Shown: piece by piece, positions 22,668 to 30,857 of the stretch | How positions within the stretch are numbered: position 1 is the first letter of the stretch | How the letters are laid out: each line of letters starts with the position of its first letter | NCBI GenBank assembly: GCA_964460795.1 | Contig: CAYWRU010000004.1 | Span: 1 to 64,000 of the forward strand | DNA from: CAZOOM01 sp964460795 | GTDB lineage: Bacteria; Omnitrophota; Omnitrophia; Omnitrophales; Aquincolibacteriaceae | Reading direction: 5' to 3' | Length of the DNA: 64,000 nucleotides | Translations under genes and position numbers: made by a program | Notes under the pieces: generated by a model | Told to the model about the DNA's origin: nothing | Seen by the model: the letters and a program-made list of their open reading frames with translations, nothing else | Database searches by the model: none

Positions 22668-25334
22668 ATGAAAATAGATCCGACGAATCGCCCCTCAATC
22701 CTTGGCCAGAAGCGCCCCAGAGCGCAGCGGCAACTCTTTTCTTGGATGGCTTCGCTGTCTATTTTCTTTTTTCTCTCCAGCATTTTTTCTCCGTACGCAT
22801 TGGGGGCTGCAGAAAATCTTCCTTCTGCACTTAAAACTTTGGACCAGGAAAATCCTTCCAAGTCCCCGGCCCAAGAACGTTTAAGTAAATCTCTTTTAGA
22901 AATGACTTCCATCCCCGATCTTTTTTTTCCTTACGGCCCTTTTGTGGCCAACACCTTGATCCCCAATGAATCCATTTATTTTCAGCCCGATGTGGGCCTC
23001 GATTCTAAAACTGGACTTCCTTACGATCACTTACGCATTCGCTTAGCAAAAGGACAAATTGGAGAACGCGGAAATTATACGGCGGCGTCTAAAATGTCAC
23101 TCGCTATTCCTTATTTGCTCGGCGTGATGCTGAGAAAACCTATTTTTGAAAAAGCCAGGATTTCTCCGGAAACTGCTGCGGATCTTTTGGAGCGCACACT
23201 CAAAACGCTTCGCCGCTACCGCGTGGAATATCCTGATTTTGACGGATTTCTGGCCTGGTCTGATATCCGCTCGAACGGAACCATTGTCCCGGCCTGGAAC
23301 AAAATGCCTTCCCTTGATAACGGACAGCTCACCTGGGCCCTGGCTTCCGTTTCTGCCGCTCTTGCGGATTCTCCGGAACCTCGATTCCGGGCCATGTCAA
23401 AGATGGCACAGAATTTCTTGGACTCGCAAAATTATTCTAAATTTTATGATGCAAAAAAACAGCTGCTTCACGGCACAATTCAATACAACTCACTGACTCA
23501 TACTTGGACCGGAGACAAAACGTATTACCTCAATGATATGTTTGAAGGAACGCTCGCCGTTCTGTGGGCCGTCTTAAATCGTCATGTTCCGGAATCAGCG
23601 TGGATGAACCTCTCCGTCCCGACTGCGGATTACATCACCTCCGACGGCCAGATTGTCACCACGCTCAAAGGCTACCGTGCCTCTTTCCATGAACATTGGG
23701 CGCTCGTTTATCTTCCGCTTATGAAATCGTCCCTGGCCCCGCTCTATCAAAATTATCTTTATGTACAAGCCGATTATGCGCGCTCTCACGGACTTCCCGG
23801 GTTTCTCAGCACTTCTTATGATGCGAACGGAAATTATCGCCAGATGGGAGTTCCAGAAATTGCCCAACATCCGGTAGACCGCAGCGATGTCGCCGTCATT
23901 TTTGCAACCGCTATGAGCATGCTGATCTCGCCTTCGGTGGGAGTCCGCTGGACGGAAAATATTTTAAATTTTCGCGGAGTCATGACTCCCTACGGCTCTG
24001 TGGAATCTGTGGCCCATGATGGTTATGCAGACATCATGACCGCAGATGGCAAAGGACTCACCTTGATGGCCGCAAGCGGCGGAGTCTTGAATGAAGTGGA
24101 AAAATATTTAAAGACTCATAATGTTCCGGGCACCAAAATTTCCATGTATGCAAAACTTCTGGAACTCTTGGAAGCCAAATATCGTCAGATGATGCAGGTG
24201 CGGGATCAGCGTCCCATTCAAATGCCAAAGAAAGCCTTTCCTCTTCCTTCTCCGCACCAATTTCATGTGGAAGTTCAGTCCATTCCTCAGGCGGGCACCG
24301 AGTACAGCATCACGGATCATCTTCAGCAAGGCCACTTGCACGGAAAAAATGTTCAGTCCCTTGGACTTCCCACTTTAGAAGACGATCTCAGGCCCGGTCA
24401 GGATTTTACTTTCACCTATGATGTTCCATCTGAGATGTCTTATTTTGATCAATGGGCTTTTCGCGGAACCTATCTGGATCAAACGCTTGGCATTGTCAAT
24501 ATGAGATACCTCTCAGCCGCGATTCCGGTCAATACGCCCCCCTTGCGGTTTGATTTGGAAATTAAAAGCGATGACATTACTCTGGCCCATGCCACAATTG
24601 ATACGGAAAAACCGGGCATCTTAAGTCCGGACAAAAAGTGGAAAACCTACGTAGAAAAAATCGCGGTCATTCCAGAAGCGGATTACAAACCCTCTAATTA
24701 TTTTTCCGTGACCATGCACGATCCCGGGTATCTTTTTGGCGACTACACAAAATTTGCCCGCCAAGGAGACATTCGGCTGCGCAATATCCGCCTGCTTCAT
24801 GATGCCCCCGGACAAAAAGCCACAGAAGTGGAAGAAAAACAAAAACCAGATGATTCGGTCGGTGATGTCGAGGTCATTCAATATTGGCGGACCAGCCATG
24901 GAACGCTTGATGTTGCGAAGGATGAGGCATCCAGCACTTATCAATTTCCTGGGAAGCGCGGATGGAAAGGCGGCTATCTTCCCTACATTGCGCTCGATAA
25001 ATTCCGCTACTTGCATATCCGCGCCAGAAATCTTTCCCGCACCTGTAATTGTTTTTATTTGGAACTGAAGAATGAGGACAATGAAATTTTAGGTCAGAAG
25101 TTTCCGGTCAAAATGTCCTCCAACCGAAAATGGTACACATTTGAAGTGCGGCTCCCGGACGATCTTAAAACGCCGCTTAACTATTTGGCTTTCTCCGATC
25201 CGCTCGGAGAATTCGAGGTGAGTTCGATCGCTTTTTCAGATCTTGCTGCAAATCGCTATTCAGATAACTTAGTGGTGATTGACAAGAAAACACCGCTCAA
25301 GTGCGAGTCGGCCTGTTCCACCACCGCCGCCTGA
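22668..25334 (+). CDS. Large secreted protein with helical-barrel-like N-terminal part and beta-rich C-terminus; possible glycan-active enzyme
   Basis: An 888-residue protein of unknown function. A signal anchor/peptide lies at about 25-47 (LFSWMASLSIFFFLSSIFSP). Residues about 140-480 look like an alpha/alpha toroid: repeated helices with PDFDGFLAWSDI, PSLDNGQLTWALASVSAAL and GVMTPYGSVESVAHDGY. Such SLDNG/Trp-rich patterns recall DUF3131 and GH144-type glucoamylase folds. Residues about 540-880 are beta-rich, with a final carbohydrate-binding-like module (YIALDKFRYLHIRARNLS). No catalytic pair is assigned. The ATG has no adjacent SD; an AAGGAG lies 33 nt upstream, before a five-codon TTG frame. 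It is convergent with the next gene. Confidence 0.55.
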   Translation: MKIDPTNRPSILGQKRPRAQRQLFSWMASLSIFFFLSSIFSPYALGAAENLPSALKTLDQENPSKSPAQERLSKSLLEMTSIPDLFFPYGPFVANTLIPNESIYFQPDVGLDSKTGLPYDHLRIRLAKGQIGERGNYTAASKMSLAIPYLLGVMLRKPIFEKARISPETAADLLERTLKTLRRYRVEYPDFDGFLAWSDIRSNGTIVPAWNKMPSLDNGQLTWALASVSAALADSPEPRFRAMSKMAQNFLDSQNYSKFYDAKKQLLHGTIQYNSLTHTWTGDKTYYLNDMFEGTLAVLWAVLNRHVPESAWMNLSVPTADYITSDGQIVTTLKGYRASFHEHWALVYLPLMKSSLAPLYQNYLYVQADYARSHGLPGFLSTSYDANGNYRQMGVPEIAQHPVDRSDVAVIFATAMSMLISPSVGVRWTENILNFRGVMTPYGSVESVAHDGYADIMTADGKGLTLMAASGGVLNEVEKYLKTHNVPGTKISMYAKLLELLEAKYRQMMQVRDQRPIQMPKKAFPLPSPHQFHVEVQSIPQAGTEYSITDHLQQGHLHGKNVQSLGLPTLEDDLRPGQDFTFTYDVPSEMSYFDQWAFRGTYLDQTLGIVNMRYLSAAIPVNTPPLRFDLEIKSDDITLAHATIDTEKPGILSPDKKWKTYVEKIAVIPEADYKPSNYFSVTMHDPGYLFGDYTKFARQGDIRLRNIRLLHDAPGQKATEVEEKQKPDDSVGDVEVIQYWRTSHGTLDVAKDEASSTYQFPGKRGWKGGYLPYIALDKFRYLHIRARNLSRTCNCFYLELKNEDNEILGQKFPVKMSSNRKWYTFEVRLPDDLKTPLNYLAFSDPLGEFEVSSIAFSDLAANRYSDNLVVIDKKTPLKCESACSTTAA

Positions 25335-25336
25335 TT

Positions 25337-25591
25337 TTAAATCAACCTGGCGGGTTTAGTTTGCGGCGTATCCACATTATTCATCTTCATCCCAAGAAAC
25401 TCGAGCGAGTGTCCGCCCTGCATCGAATACATCACGCTGACGAGTCCGCCGATCAAAAGAGAAACGAGCAAAGCTGCTTTGAAGTAGGCTTGAAAGACTT
25501 CTTTGAGGATCCAGACAAAAAAGATGACCGCGACCAATGCAAGCTGGGGATATTGATGAAAAAATTTCACGACCCCGTCTAAAAAATGCAT
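25337..25591 (-). CDS. Small membrane protein, unknown function
   Basis: An 84-residue protein starting at the ATG at 25591, with AGGAG 6 nt upstream and 2 nt after the pseudouridine synthase stop codon. It has two hydrophobic segments (about 15-32, LALVAVIFFVWILKEVF, and 38-55, AALLVSLLIGGLVSVMY) and a polar tail. No family is recognised. Tight spacing suggests translational coupling to the upstream gene. Confidence 0.6.
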   Translation of the reverse strand: MHFLDGVVKFFHQYPQLALVAVIFFVWILKEVFQAYFKAALLVSLLIGGLVSVMYSMQGGHSLEFLGMKMNNVDTPQTKPARLI

Positions 25592-25593
25592 GT

Positions 25594-26406
25594 TCAACTC
25601 CTTGCTTTGATCTCCTGTTCTAAACGAACCCAATCCTTCGGGCAAGCGGCCTCAAACTGCAGCCTCTCTCCGGACATCGGATGAGGAACCGAAAGCCTCC
25701 ACGAATGGAGCGCTGGCCGGGAAATGATACGCTGAAACCCGCTTACCGGTAAAGAAAAAGTTCCGTACTTAGAATCGCCGATCAGGGGATACCCCCTTTC
25801 TGCAGCCTGAATACGAATCTGATGAGAGCGTCCGGTGTCGAGTTTAAAAGCAATCAAAGTCACGGCATGAGCACCCAAGAATCCATGCCGCAGAGGTTCC
25901 GCACAAAGCCTCGCCTCCTGTGTTTTAACATTCCATTTCTTTCCTTCGCTGATAGCTCTGTCATCCCGGGCTCCGACCCGGGATCCATGGACTGGATGCC
26001 GGATCAAGTCCGGCATGACAATCTGGAAATCCTTTACAGATTTTTTATTTTTTTTTGAAACAACTTTCATTTTATTTTTTACCGTGTCTTTGAGGAGCTG
26101 GTCTTCCCACATTTCTTTTTTCACCAGATTTCCCCATACCCAGGCCCGATACACGCGCTCCATCTCTCCGGACTGCAAAGATTCCGTCAAACGCCGAGCC
26201 GCCTTGGTCCGCTTGGCTACAATCATAATACCGGAGGTATTCCGGTCCAGGCGGTGAATCAGCCCCACATAATGGCGGCCGAAATATTGTCTCAGCCAAT
26301 CCACCAGACTTTCTTCGCCGGAAATATCCGATTGTGAAAGCAGTCCCGCGGGTTTAGATAAAACAATCAGATGCGCATCTTCAAAAATGATTTCAGGTTT
26401 CATCAC
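25594..26406 (-). CDS. RluA-family pseudouridine synthase carrying a repeat-encoded insertion
   Basis: A 270-residue enzyme isomerising uridine to pseudouridine in rRNA or tRNA. The catalytic motif HRLDRNTSGIMIVAK is at 51-65 with the nucleophilic D54. The substrate-binding TGRSHQIRIQ (about 191-200) and final RPALHSWRLSVPHP also fit the RluA/RluC/D group. No S4 domain precedes the catalytic part. Residues about 129-151 (MPDLIRHPVHGSRVGARDD) are encoded by a 62-bp TGTCAT palindrome and interrupt the expected region between the strands. The specific RNA target cannot be named. Its ATG overlaps the hflX stop by 4 nt. Confidence 0.88.
   Translation of the reverse strand: MMKPEIIFEDAHLIVLSKPAGLLSQSDISGEESLVDWLRQYFGRHYVGLIHRLDRNTSGIMIVAKRTKAARRLTESLQSGEMERVYRAWVWGNLVKKEMWEDQLLKDTVKNKMKVVSKKNKKSVKDFQIVMPDLIRHPVHGSRVGARDDRAISEGKKWNVKTQEARLCAEPLRHGFLGAHAVTLIAFKLDTGRSHQIRIQAAERGYPLIGDSKYGTFSLPVSGFQRIISRPALHSWRLSVPHPMSGERLQFEAACPKDWVRLEQEIKARS
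25959..26020. repeat. TGTCAT palindromic element, copy C, inside a coding region
   Basis: TGTCATCCCGGG...GGCATGACA, 62 bp, with arms CCCGGGCTCCGACCCGGG and GCCGGATCAAGTCCGGC. The element is the same type as the intergenic copy at 620-693. It is read in frame through the RluA-type gene on the minus strand as IVMPDLIRHPVHGSRVGARD. Confidence 0.93.
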
Positions 26407-27581
26407 TCATCCTGAGCCATCGCATCCGAGTCATTTGGACTTGTGTAAAAAGGAGGTTTCGTTTGTTTGCCCCGCTTGGCTGGAATCCGACGGTCAAGTT
26501 CGGCAAGAAGATGATGCATACCAAGTCCGTCTTTGGCAGAGATCAAAATGCCCTGCGGCCATTCCCGCTGAACAGCCTGGCGCGCCGCCTCATCCAGAAG
26601 ATCCGCCTTATTCAGAGCCAGGATCATGGGTTTATCACTTGCATGGATTTCTTTTAAGACTTTCATCACGGTGGCGTAGCATTCCTGGATCTTGGGATGC
26701 GCCGCATCCAGAACATGGATCAAAAGATTCGCTTCCGCTACTTCTTCCAAAGTCGCGTGAAAAGACTCCACAAGTCCATGCGGAAGATCGCGGAGAAATC
26801 CAACCGTGTCAACAAAAAGCACATCCCCTCGCCCGTCCAGATTTTGGATGCGGACTTTGGGATCCAGAGTCGCAAACATTTTATCTTCCACATAAGTCTC
26901 GGCGCCGGTCAGGGCGTTTAGCAATGTAGATTTTCCCGCATTCGTGTATCCCACCAGCGCGACTGAGACAAATTGTTTTTTCCTGCGTCCGGCACGTAAA
27001 AGTTCCCGGTGTTTGTGAACATTTTTAAGTTCATCTTTGACTCGCTCAATCCTGCCGCGGATTTTTCGCCGGTCGCGTTCCAGTTCCTGTTCTCCGGGAC
27101 CCCGGGTTCCAATACCGCCGCCAAGACGCGACATCACGCCTCCCAATCCTCCGAGGCGCGGCAGGACATAATTGAGACGTGCGAGTTCGACTTGAAGTTG
27201 ACCTTCTCTCGACTTAGCGCGGCGTCCAAAAATGTCCAGAATGAGTCCGGTCCGGTCAATCACCGGAAGCTTGGTCTCTTTCTCAAGATTGCGCGCCTGG
27301 ACCGGCGTAAGATCCACATTAAAAAGCAGGCAGTTCGCTCCCGCGAGCTTGGCCGCAGCAGTTACTTCGGCCAATTTTCCTCCGCGGATAAAATGACTGG
27401 GGCTGGGCTCGAAAACTTTGGCCCGGCTGGCCCCAAGGACTTGAACCAAAGCGGCACGGGAGAGCTCCTTCATTTCTTCCAGACTTTCATCCAGAAAATG
27501 ATCGGACCGTTCGCGCCGGGTTTGAACAAGGACAAGATAAGCCCGATTTTTGGGCTTTTGAAGACCGTAAAGATTAGGCAT
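26403..27581 (-). CDS. hflX: Ribosome-associated GTPase HflX
   Basis: A 392-residue GTPase that binds the 50S subunit and splits stalled ribosomes. The N-terminal HflX domain contains the glycine-rich GGLGGVMSRLGGGIGTRGPGE region (about 144-163). The G domain has G1 GYTNAGKST at 211-219, G3 DTVGF at 258-262 and G4 NKAD at 324-327. Length is slightly shorter than the E. coli protein, consistent with a trimmed C-terminus. It overlaps the upstream gene by one base and the downstream gene by four, so it sits inside a coupled operon. Confidence 0.95.
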   Translation of the reverse strand: MPNLYGLQKPKNRAYLVLVQTRRERSDHFLDESLEEMKELSRAALVQVLGASRAKVFEPSPSHFIRGGKLAEVTAAAKLAGANCLLFNVDLTPVQARNLEKETKLPVIDRTGLILDIFGRRAKSREGQLQVELARLNYVLPRLGGLGGVMSRLGGGIGTRGPGEQELERDRRKIRGRIERVKDELKNVHKHRELLRAGRRKKQFVSVALVGYTNAGKSTLLNALTGAETYVEDKMFATLDPKVRIQNLDGRGDVLFVDTVGFLRDLPHGLVESFHATLEEVAEANLLIHVLDAAHPKIQECYATVMKVLKEIHASDKPMILALNKADLLDEAARQAVQREWPQGILISAKDGLGMHHLLAELDRRIPAKRGKQTKPPFYTSPNDSDAMAQDE

Positions 27582-28978
27582 TAAACCGTTGACTTCTCCG
27601 AACTTTTTTCAAGAGCAGAATGCTCCATCGCCTCTTTTTTCTCGCGCGATAAATTAAAATATCCGGCCTGCTGCAAATCTTGTTTGATCTTTCCCATGTC
27701 TTGCGACAATTTGATAAATTCAGGAGTGCCGGAGGTCATGACCTCACGCTGTTTGCGAAGTTTTGCATACTGGGCTAAAAGAGCCTGGAAAAACGCCTCT
27801 TCGGAATTCGAGGCTTCTTGTTCCTCAACGATTGGGATTAATTTTTTAGGAGCAGGAGTAGAAACAGTAGCAGTAGCAGGAACAGTAGCAGAAGCAGGAG
27901 CAGGTTTCAAAGGTTCAGGGACAACTGGTTTTGTTTCTACTACAGGCAAAGGCTGTGATTGAGCAGGCTCGGGAGCCGCAGGCGTCGATTCTATAATCGG
28001 AAGAGGCGATGCATCGGGAGCTTCCTTCTCCGGTATTACTTGGTTCTCAGATAGAGTCGTTACAGTCTTGCTCTCGTTCTTGCTACCGTTACTGTTACCG
28101 TTTTTCTCCTGCTCGTGCTTGTGCTCCTGCTCCGCGCCGTTACTGTTACTGTTACTGTTACTGTTACTGTTACTGTTACTGTTACTGTTACTACTCCCTG
28201 CTCCTGCTACTGCTATTGCTCCTGTTTCTGCTCCTGCTTGTGCTCCTGTTGTTGTTTCTATTTTGGAGTCTGCAGTCTTCGGCACAAGCTTGGCAAGCGA
28301 TTCCACGGTTTTATCGAAATCCTTGACCGCCGCAGCATACGCAGGCTGCATGGCAAGAAGAAGATCTTGGACCGAACGTTCAAGATAGAGATCAAAACGG
28401 TTCTGGAATCCTTCCGGCATGCGCTCTGTGGTTTGAACTTCTTTGGAAGTTCGAAGAGCAAAAAGAGTTCTTAAATCCTTAAGCATGGGAGATCCAAAAA
28501 AAGTTTCTGCATCCTTTCCCGACACCATAAAGGGAGCTTCCTCTTCTTTCTCGGTTCCTCCCTTTAACAAAAAGGAGAAAATCATCTTCAGTTCAAAACC
28601 AGAGTTTTCTGATCTCGCCGCATAGAGGTCCGCGGACAGAACGCCAAGCGAACTAAGTTCCACAGTATCGGATTCTTCTTTTCGAAATCCATGAGAGATG
28701 AGCGATTCAGAAAAAAAATGGATTTGCGGCAGGCGGCCTTCGGATCCGTTCGCGACAAATCCTGTTTCGGGTGAGATGAGGTCTGATCCTGTTTCAATCT
28801 TGGACGATTCAAAAATTATATGCGAGGCCGCATCTGCGGAATACTGGGCCGTTGAAATGGGGGCAACCACAGCGGCTTTAGCCGGAGATTGAGCCGCCTC
28901 TTCTGCCCATGCCGGAAACCCTTGAAAAGCCGCGAGAGTCACTAGACCCAAAAGCAGGATGGAATTTGATTTAATCAC
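27581..28978 (-). CDS. Exported protein with a Ser-Asn dipeptide microsatellite, unknown function
   Basis: The chosen start is GTG at 28978, giving 465 residues with a signal peptide (SILLLGLVTLAAFQGFPAWA). The frame is open to 29092, but the upstream part is translated from an AACCAG repeat. A folded N-terminal domain of about 180 residues is followed by low-complexity sequence: GAGxAxA-like repeats, nine Ser-Asn units, an EQEHKHEQEKNGN segment, and Pro/Ala/Thr-rich stretches. A helical C-terminal 80 residues follow (EEAFFQALLAQYAKLRKQ). No family is recognised. The low-complexity middle suggests a flexible linker in the periplasm or at the surface. It overlaps hflX by one base. Confidence 0.6.
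   Translation of the reverse strand: MIKSNSILLLGLVTLAAFQGFPAWAEEAAQSPAKAAVVAPISTAQYSADAASHIIFESSKIETGSDLISPETGFVANGSEGRLPQIHFFSESLISHGFRKEESDTVELSSLGVLSADLYAARSENSGFELKMIFSFLLKGGTEKEEEAPFMVSGKDAETFFGSPMLKDLRTLFALRTSKEVQTTERMPEGFQNRFDLYLERSVQDLLLAMQPAYAAAVKDFDKTVESLAKLVPKTADSKIETTTGAQAGAETGAIAVAGAGSSNSNSNSNSNSNSNSNSNGAEQEHKHEQEKNGNSNGSKNESKTVTTLSENQVIPEKEAPDASPLPIIESTPAAPEPAQSQPLPVVETKPVVPEPLKPAPASATVPATATVSTPAPKKLIPIVEEQEASNSEEAFFQALLAQYAKLRKQREVMTSGTPEFIKLSQDMGKIKQDLQQAGYFNLSREKKEAMEHSALEKSSEKSTV
28139..28192. repeat. Perfect hexanucleotide microsatellite (GTTACT)9
   Basis: Nine uninterrupted copies of GTTACT (AGTAAC on the coding strand), 54 bp, encode Ser-Asn nine times. The unit is six bases, so slippage changes length without breaking the frame. 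Degenerate six-base periodicity continues at about 28193-28255 and at 27845-27905 in the same gene. Confidence 0.97.
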
Positions 28979-28984
28979 GAGGGA

Positions 28985-29013
28985 AGTATACGAAGAAATC
29001 CTTGGGGTGTCCA
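28985..29013 (-). promoter_or_regulatory. Sigma-70-like promoter abutting a GTG start
   Basis: TGGACA (29008-29013), a 17-nt spacer and TATACT (28985-28990). Only six bases separate the -10 box from the GTG at 28978 and there is no Shine-Dalgarno, so a leaderless transcript is predicted. This placement also supports the GTG over the upstream frame. Confidence 0.6.
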
Positions 29014-29045
29014 GAAAAGGGTCTGTAAATTTTTTTAAATTCAAG

Positions 29046-29121
29046 CAGCCAGTTGCCAGTTGCCAGCAACCAGGCGTCGAAAAGTAAACCATTCAATCCC
29101 TGGTTACTGGTTTCTGGTTAC
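29046..29121. repeat. AACCAG-type inverted repeat, copy 2
   Basis: GCCAGTTGCCAGTTGCCAGC and AACCAG on the left face CTGGTTACTGGTTTCTGGTTAC on the right across a loop of about 30 nt. It lies immediately upstream of the promoter of the Ser-Asn protein gene. Confidence 0.85.
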
Positions 29122-29416
29122 TTCCGCCAGAATTCGTGGCGGATCCGCCTTTAGTTTGGCGGAGGTTACTTGAACTTAAACAACTCCAACGCCTGGCACT
29201 TTCAATGTGGATGGCAGCTGTCAGCTCACGTACCCACACAAAAGCCCACGATCTTTGGGTTATGAGCAGATCGAGAAAGATTGACCAATGTTCGCCAAAA
29301 TTATTCGAGATGCTTGTGTATCAAGGCGTTGCGCTTGATGTTACATGAAGTCGATTGACCAACTTTGACCACGCTTTACCATCATTTTCCATCAAAAGTG
29401 TTAACAGGCTGGCGTA
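29122..29416. other. Non-coding stretch of about 295 bp, nothing identified
   Basis: Between the AACCAG repeat and the Fic gene there are two small GGCGG/CCGCC hairpins near 29126-29165. The rest has no recognisable gene, promoter or repeat. A 70-codon open frame on the plus strand has no family resemblance and no SD. The region may be decayed DNA, like the remnant on the other side of the Fic gene. Confidence 0.4.
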
Positions 29417-30580
29417 TTATTTTTCTTTTAGTACGTATTGCGTGGAGCGACCCGAACCTTCAGACTTGATAAGTTTCAATTGAAGCAACTCAAGAAAGTC
29501 TTTGCGGGCGGTTTCATCTGAGCAGTGATTGAGTTTGCAGTATTTGCGGGTAGAAATCCATTCCCCCGTTTCCATCATCCACCCGAGTGTCTTCAGCTGT
29601 CTTTTATTCAGCTTCGTCCATGTGTTTCTGTCCAACACGTCCTTAATGCCCTTCATTCTCTTTTCCTTTTCAAGTTCATCTTTGACACGGGCAAGTTGAT
29701 CTTTTAAGGCCTCAAGATAATAAAGAATAAAGTAAGTGGCGTCATAGCCGTGTTCTTTAGCGGACTGAATCGACTTATAATAGTCTGCTTTATGATGCTC
29801 AAAATAATCGGACGGTGAAAGTAAATTGATAAAGTCGTATCCATTTTTCTCAAGATAAAGATTGGACAGAGCGCGGGCGCTGCGACCATTTCCGTCATCA
29901 AAAGGATGGATATGCACAAAAAATAAATGAACAAGCGCAGCGTCTACTAAAGCATGGGTCCCGGGCTTGCGGTTCAGCCACTGCACAAAGGAGTCCATCA
30001 TGGCGCTTGCTTTTTCCGGCGGAGGCCCTTGATACACAACTTTGCCTTGACCGTCCACGACATAGATCGGACCTGTCCTGTATTCACCGACCGTGATCGG
30101 CCTATCTTTGTGGGTGTTGTAAATTAAAATTTTGTGAAGTTCTTTGATGATTTTGTGGCTGAAAGGCTGGTCCTTATGGCTTTGTATAAATTCAAGCGCC
30201 AGTTTGTTGTTATAAATCATCTGCATGCTTTCATCCGCAAAATTCCTTGTTTTCTTTTTCATATTGCGAAGTGCGGTTTCCAAGGAAGTTACGGCGCCCT
30301 CAATTCGGCTCGAATAATAAGCCTCTTTCTTGAGGGCTTCGTCGGACCGAGCGCGGATGAAACCACTAGAGAGTTTGAGTGATGACAAAAACCCCCGGTC
30401 TTGAGCAATTTCAGAAATGAGGGAAAGAATTTCGGGGATCAACACCAGCCAAAAGGGTTTGTCATTTTTGGCGAGAAGGGGCGTACTCTGGGATTTTCGG
30501 GTTCTTTCTTTTTCAACCCGAAGCCACTCTTTTTCGTTCCATTTGTGGATGGTCTGTAGCCTGGTAGGATAAGCGTCCAT
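29417..30580 (-). CDS. Fic-domain protein, probable AMP transferase with N-terminal autoinhibitory helix
   Basis: A 387-residue Fic protein. The catalytic motif HPFDDGNGRSAR (225-236) contains the catalytic His and the phosphate-binding anchor, and GEYRTGPIYVV (166-175) is the beta-hairpin flap. SSRIEG at 90-95 matches the class II inhibitory motif (S/T)xxxE(G/N), so the enzyme should be kept inactive by its own N-terminal helix. The C-terminus (about 320-387, WISTRKYCKLNHCSDETARKDF) is a winged helix typical of this subgroup. Target protein is unknown. No antitoxin-like gene is adjacent. AAAGG precedes the ATG by six bases. Confidence 0.92.
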   Translation of the reverse strand: MDAYPTRLQTIHKWNEKEWLRVEKERTRKSQSTPLLAKNDKPFWLVLIPEILSLISEIAQDRGFLSSLKLSSGFIRARSDEALKKEAYYSSRIEGAVTSLETALRNMKKKTRNFADESMQMIYNNKLALEFIQSHKDQPFSHKIIKELHKILIYNTHKDRPITVGEYRTGPIYVVDGQGKVVYQGPPPEKASAMMDSFVQWLNRKPGTHALVDAALVHLFFVHIHPFDDGNGRSARALSNLYLEKNGYDFINLLSPSDYFEHHKADYYKSIQSAKEHGYDATYFILYYLEALKDQLARVKDELEKEKRMKGIKDVLDRNTWTKLNKRQLKTLGWMMETGEWISTRKYCKLNHCSDETARKDFLELLQLKLIKSEGSGRSTQYVLKEK

Positions 30581-30666
30581 TTTTAGCCTTTCTTAATCGC
30601 ACTAGCACCGATGTGCCATTACGATCGCGCTGCTTCTTCGGATAGACGCATGCGCGAATCGCCAAT

Positions 30667-30770
30667 TTAATCGCCAACTATTCGCCAATAATATTAACGG
30701 CTATTCACGGTTCTGTCTAGAGCTTTCACTGTCCTTTGCACTTCACCGTTTGTCTGGATAGTTCAGCCTC
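30667..30770 (-). pseudogene. Remnant of a winged-helix C-terminus (AlbA_2/Fic-associated regulator type)
   Basis: Read on the minus strand from 30770, EAELSRQTV is followed, after a frameshift of a few bases, by QRTVKALDRTVNSR, a stop codon and YYWRIVGD. Joined, these give LSRQTVQRTVKAL...YWRIVG, the typical ending of winged-helix transcription regulators often found next to Fic genes. A frameshift, an internal stop and a missing wing show it is decayed. Three spaced TTGGCGA copies overlap its end. The remaining 30581-30857 region holds nothing else I recognise. Confidence 0.55.
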
Positions 30771-30857
30771 TCGAAAGAAGGTGCCAAAGTTGGGGACATG
30801 TATTTATCATAGATTTTATCTTTGCACGATTTAGTATTTTTTCCAATATGGTTTTGG

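Noticed and set aside
28009..28474. Plus-strand open frames rich in Leu, Val-Thr or Ala-Pro over the microsatellite
   Set aside because: They are antisense readings of the hexanucleotide repeat in the exported protein gene; low-complexity frames stay open on both strands, and they have no signal or family features.
28979..29092. N-terminal extension of the Ser-Asn exported protein
   Set aside because: The extra 38 codons come partly from the AACCAG repeat and lie over the promoter; they would also place the signal peptide internally.
29136..29348. 70-codon plus-strand frame in the gap before the Fic gene
   Set aside because: No SD, no recognisable domain, and its start overlaps a small GGCGG hairpin. 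I left the region as unassigned.
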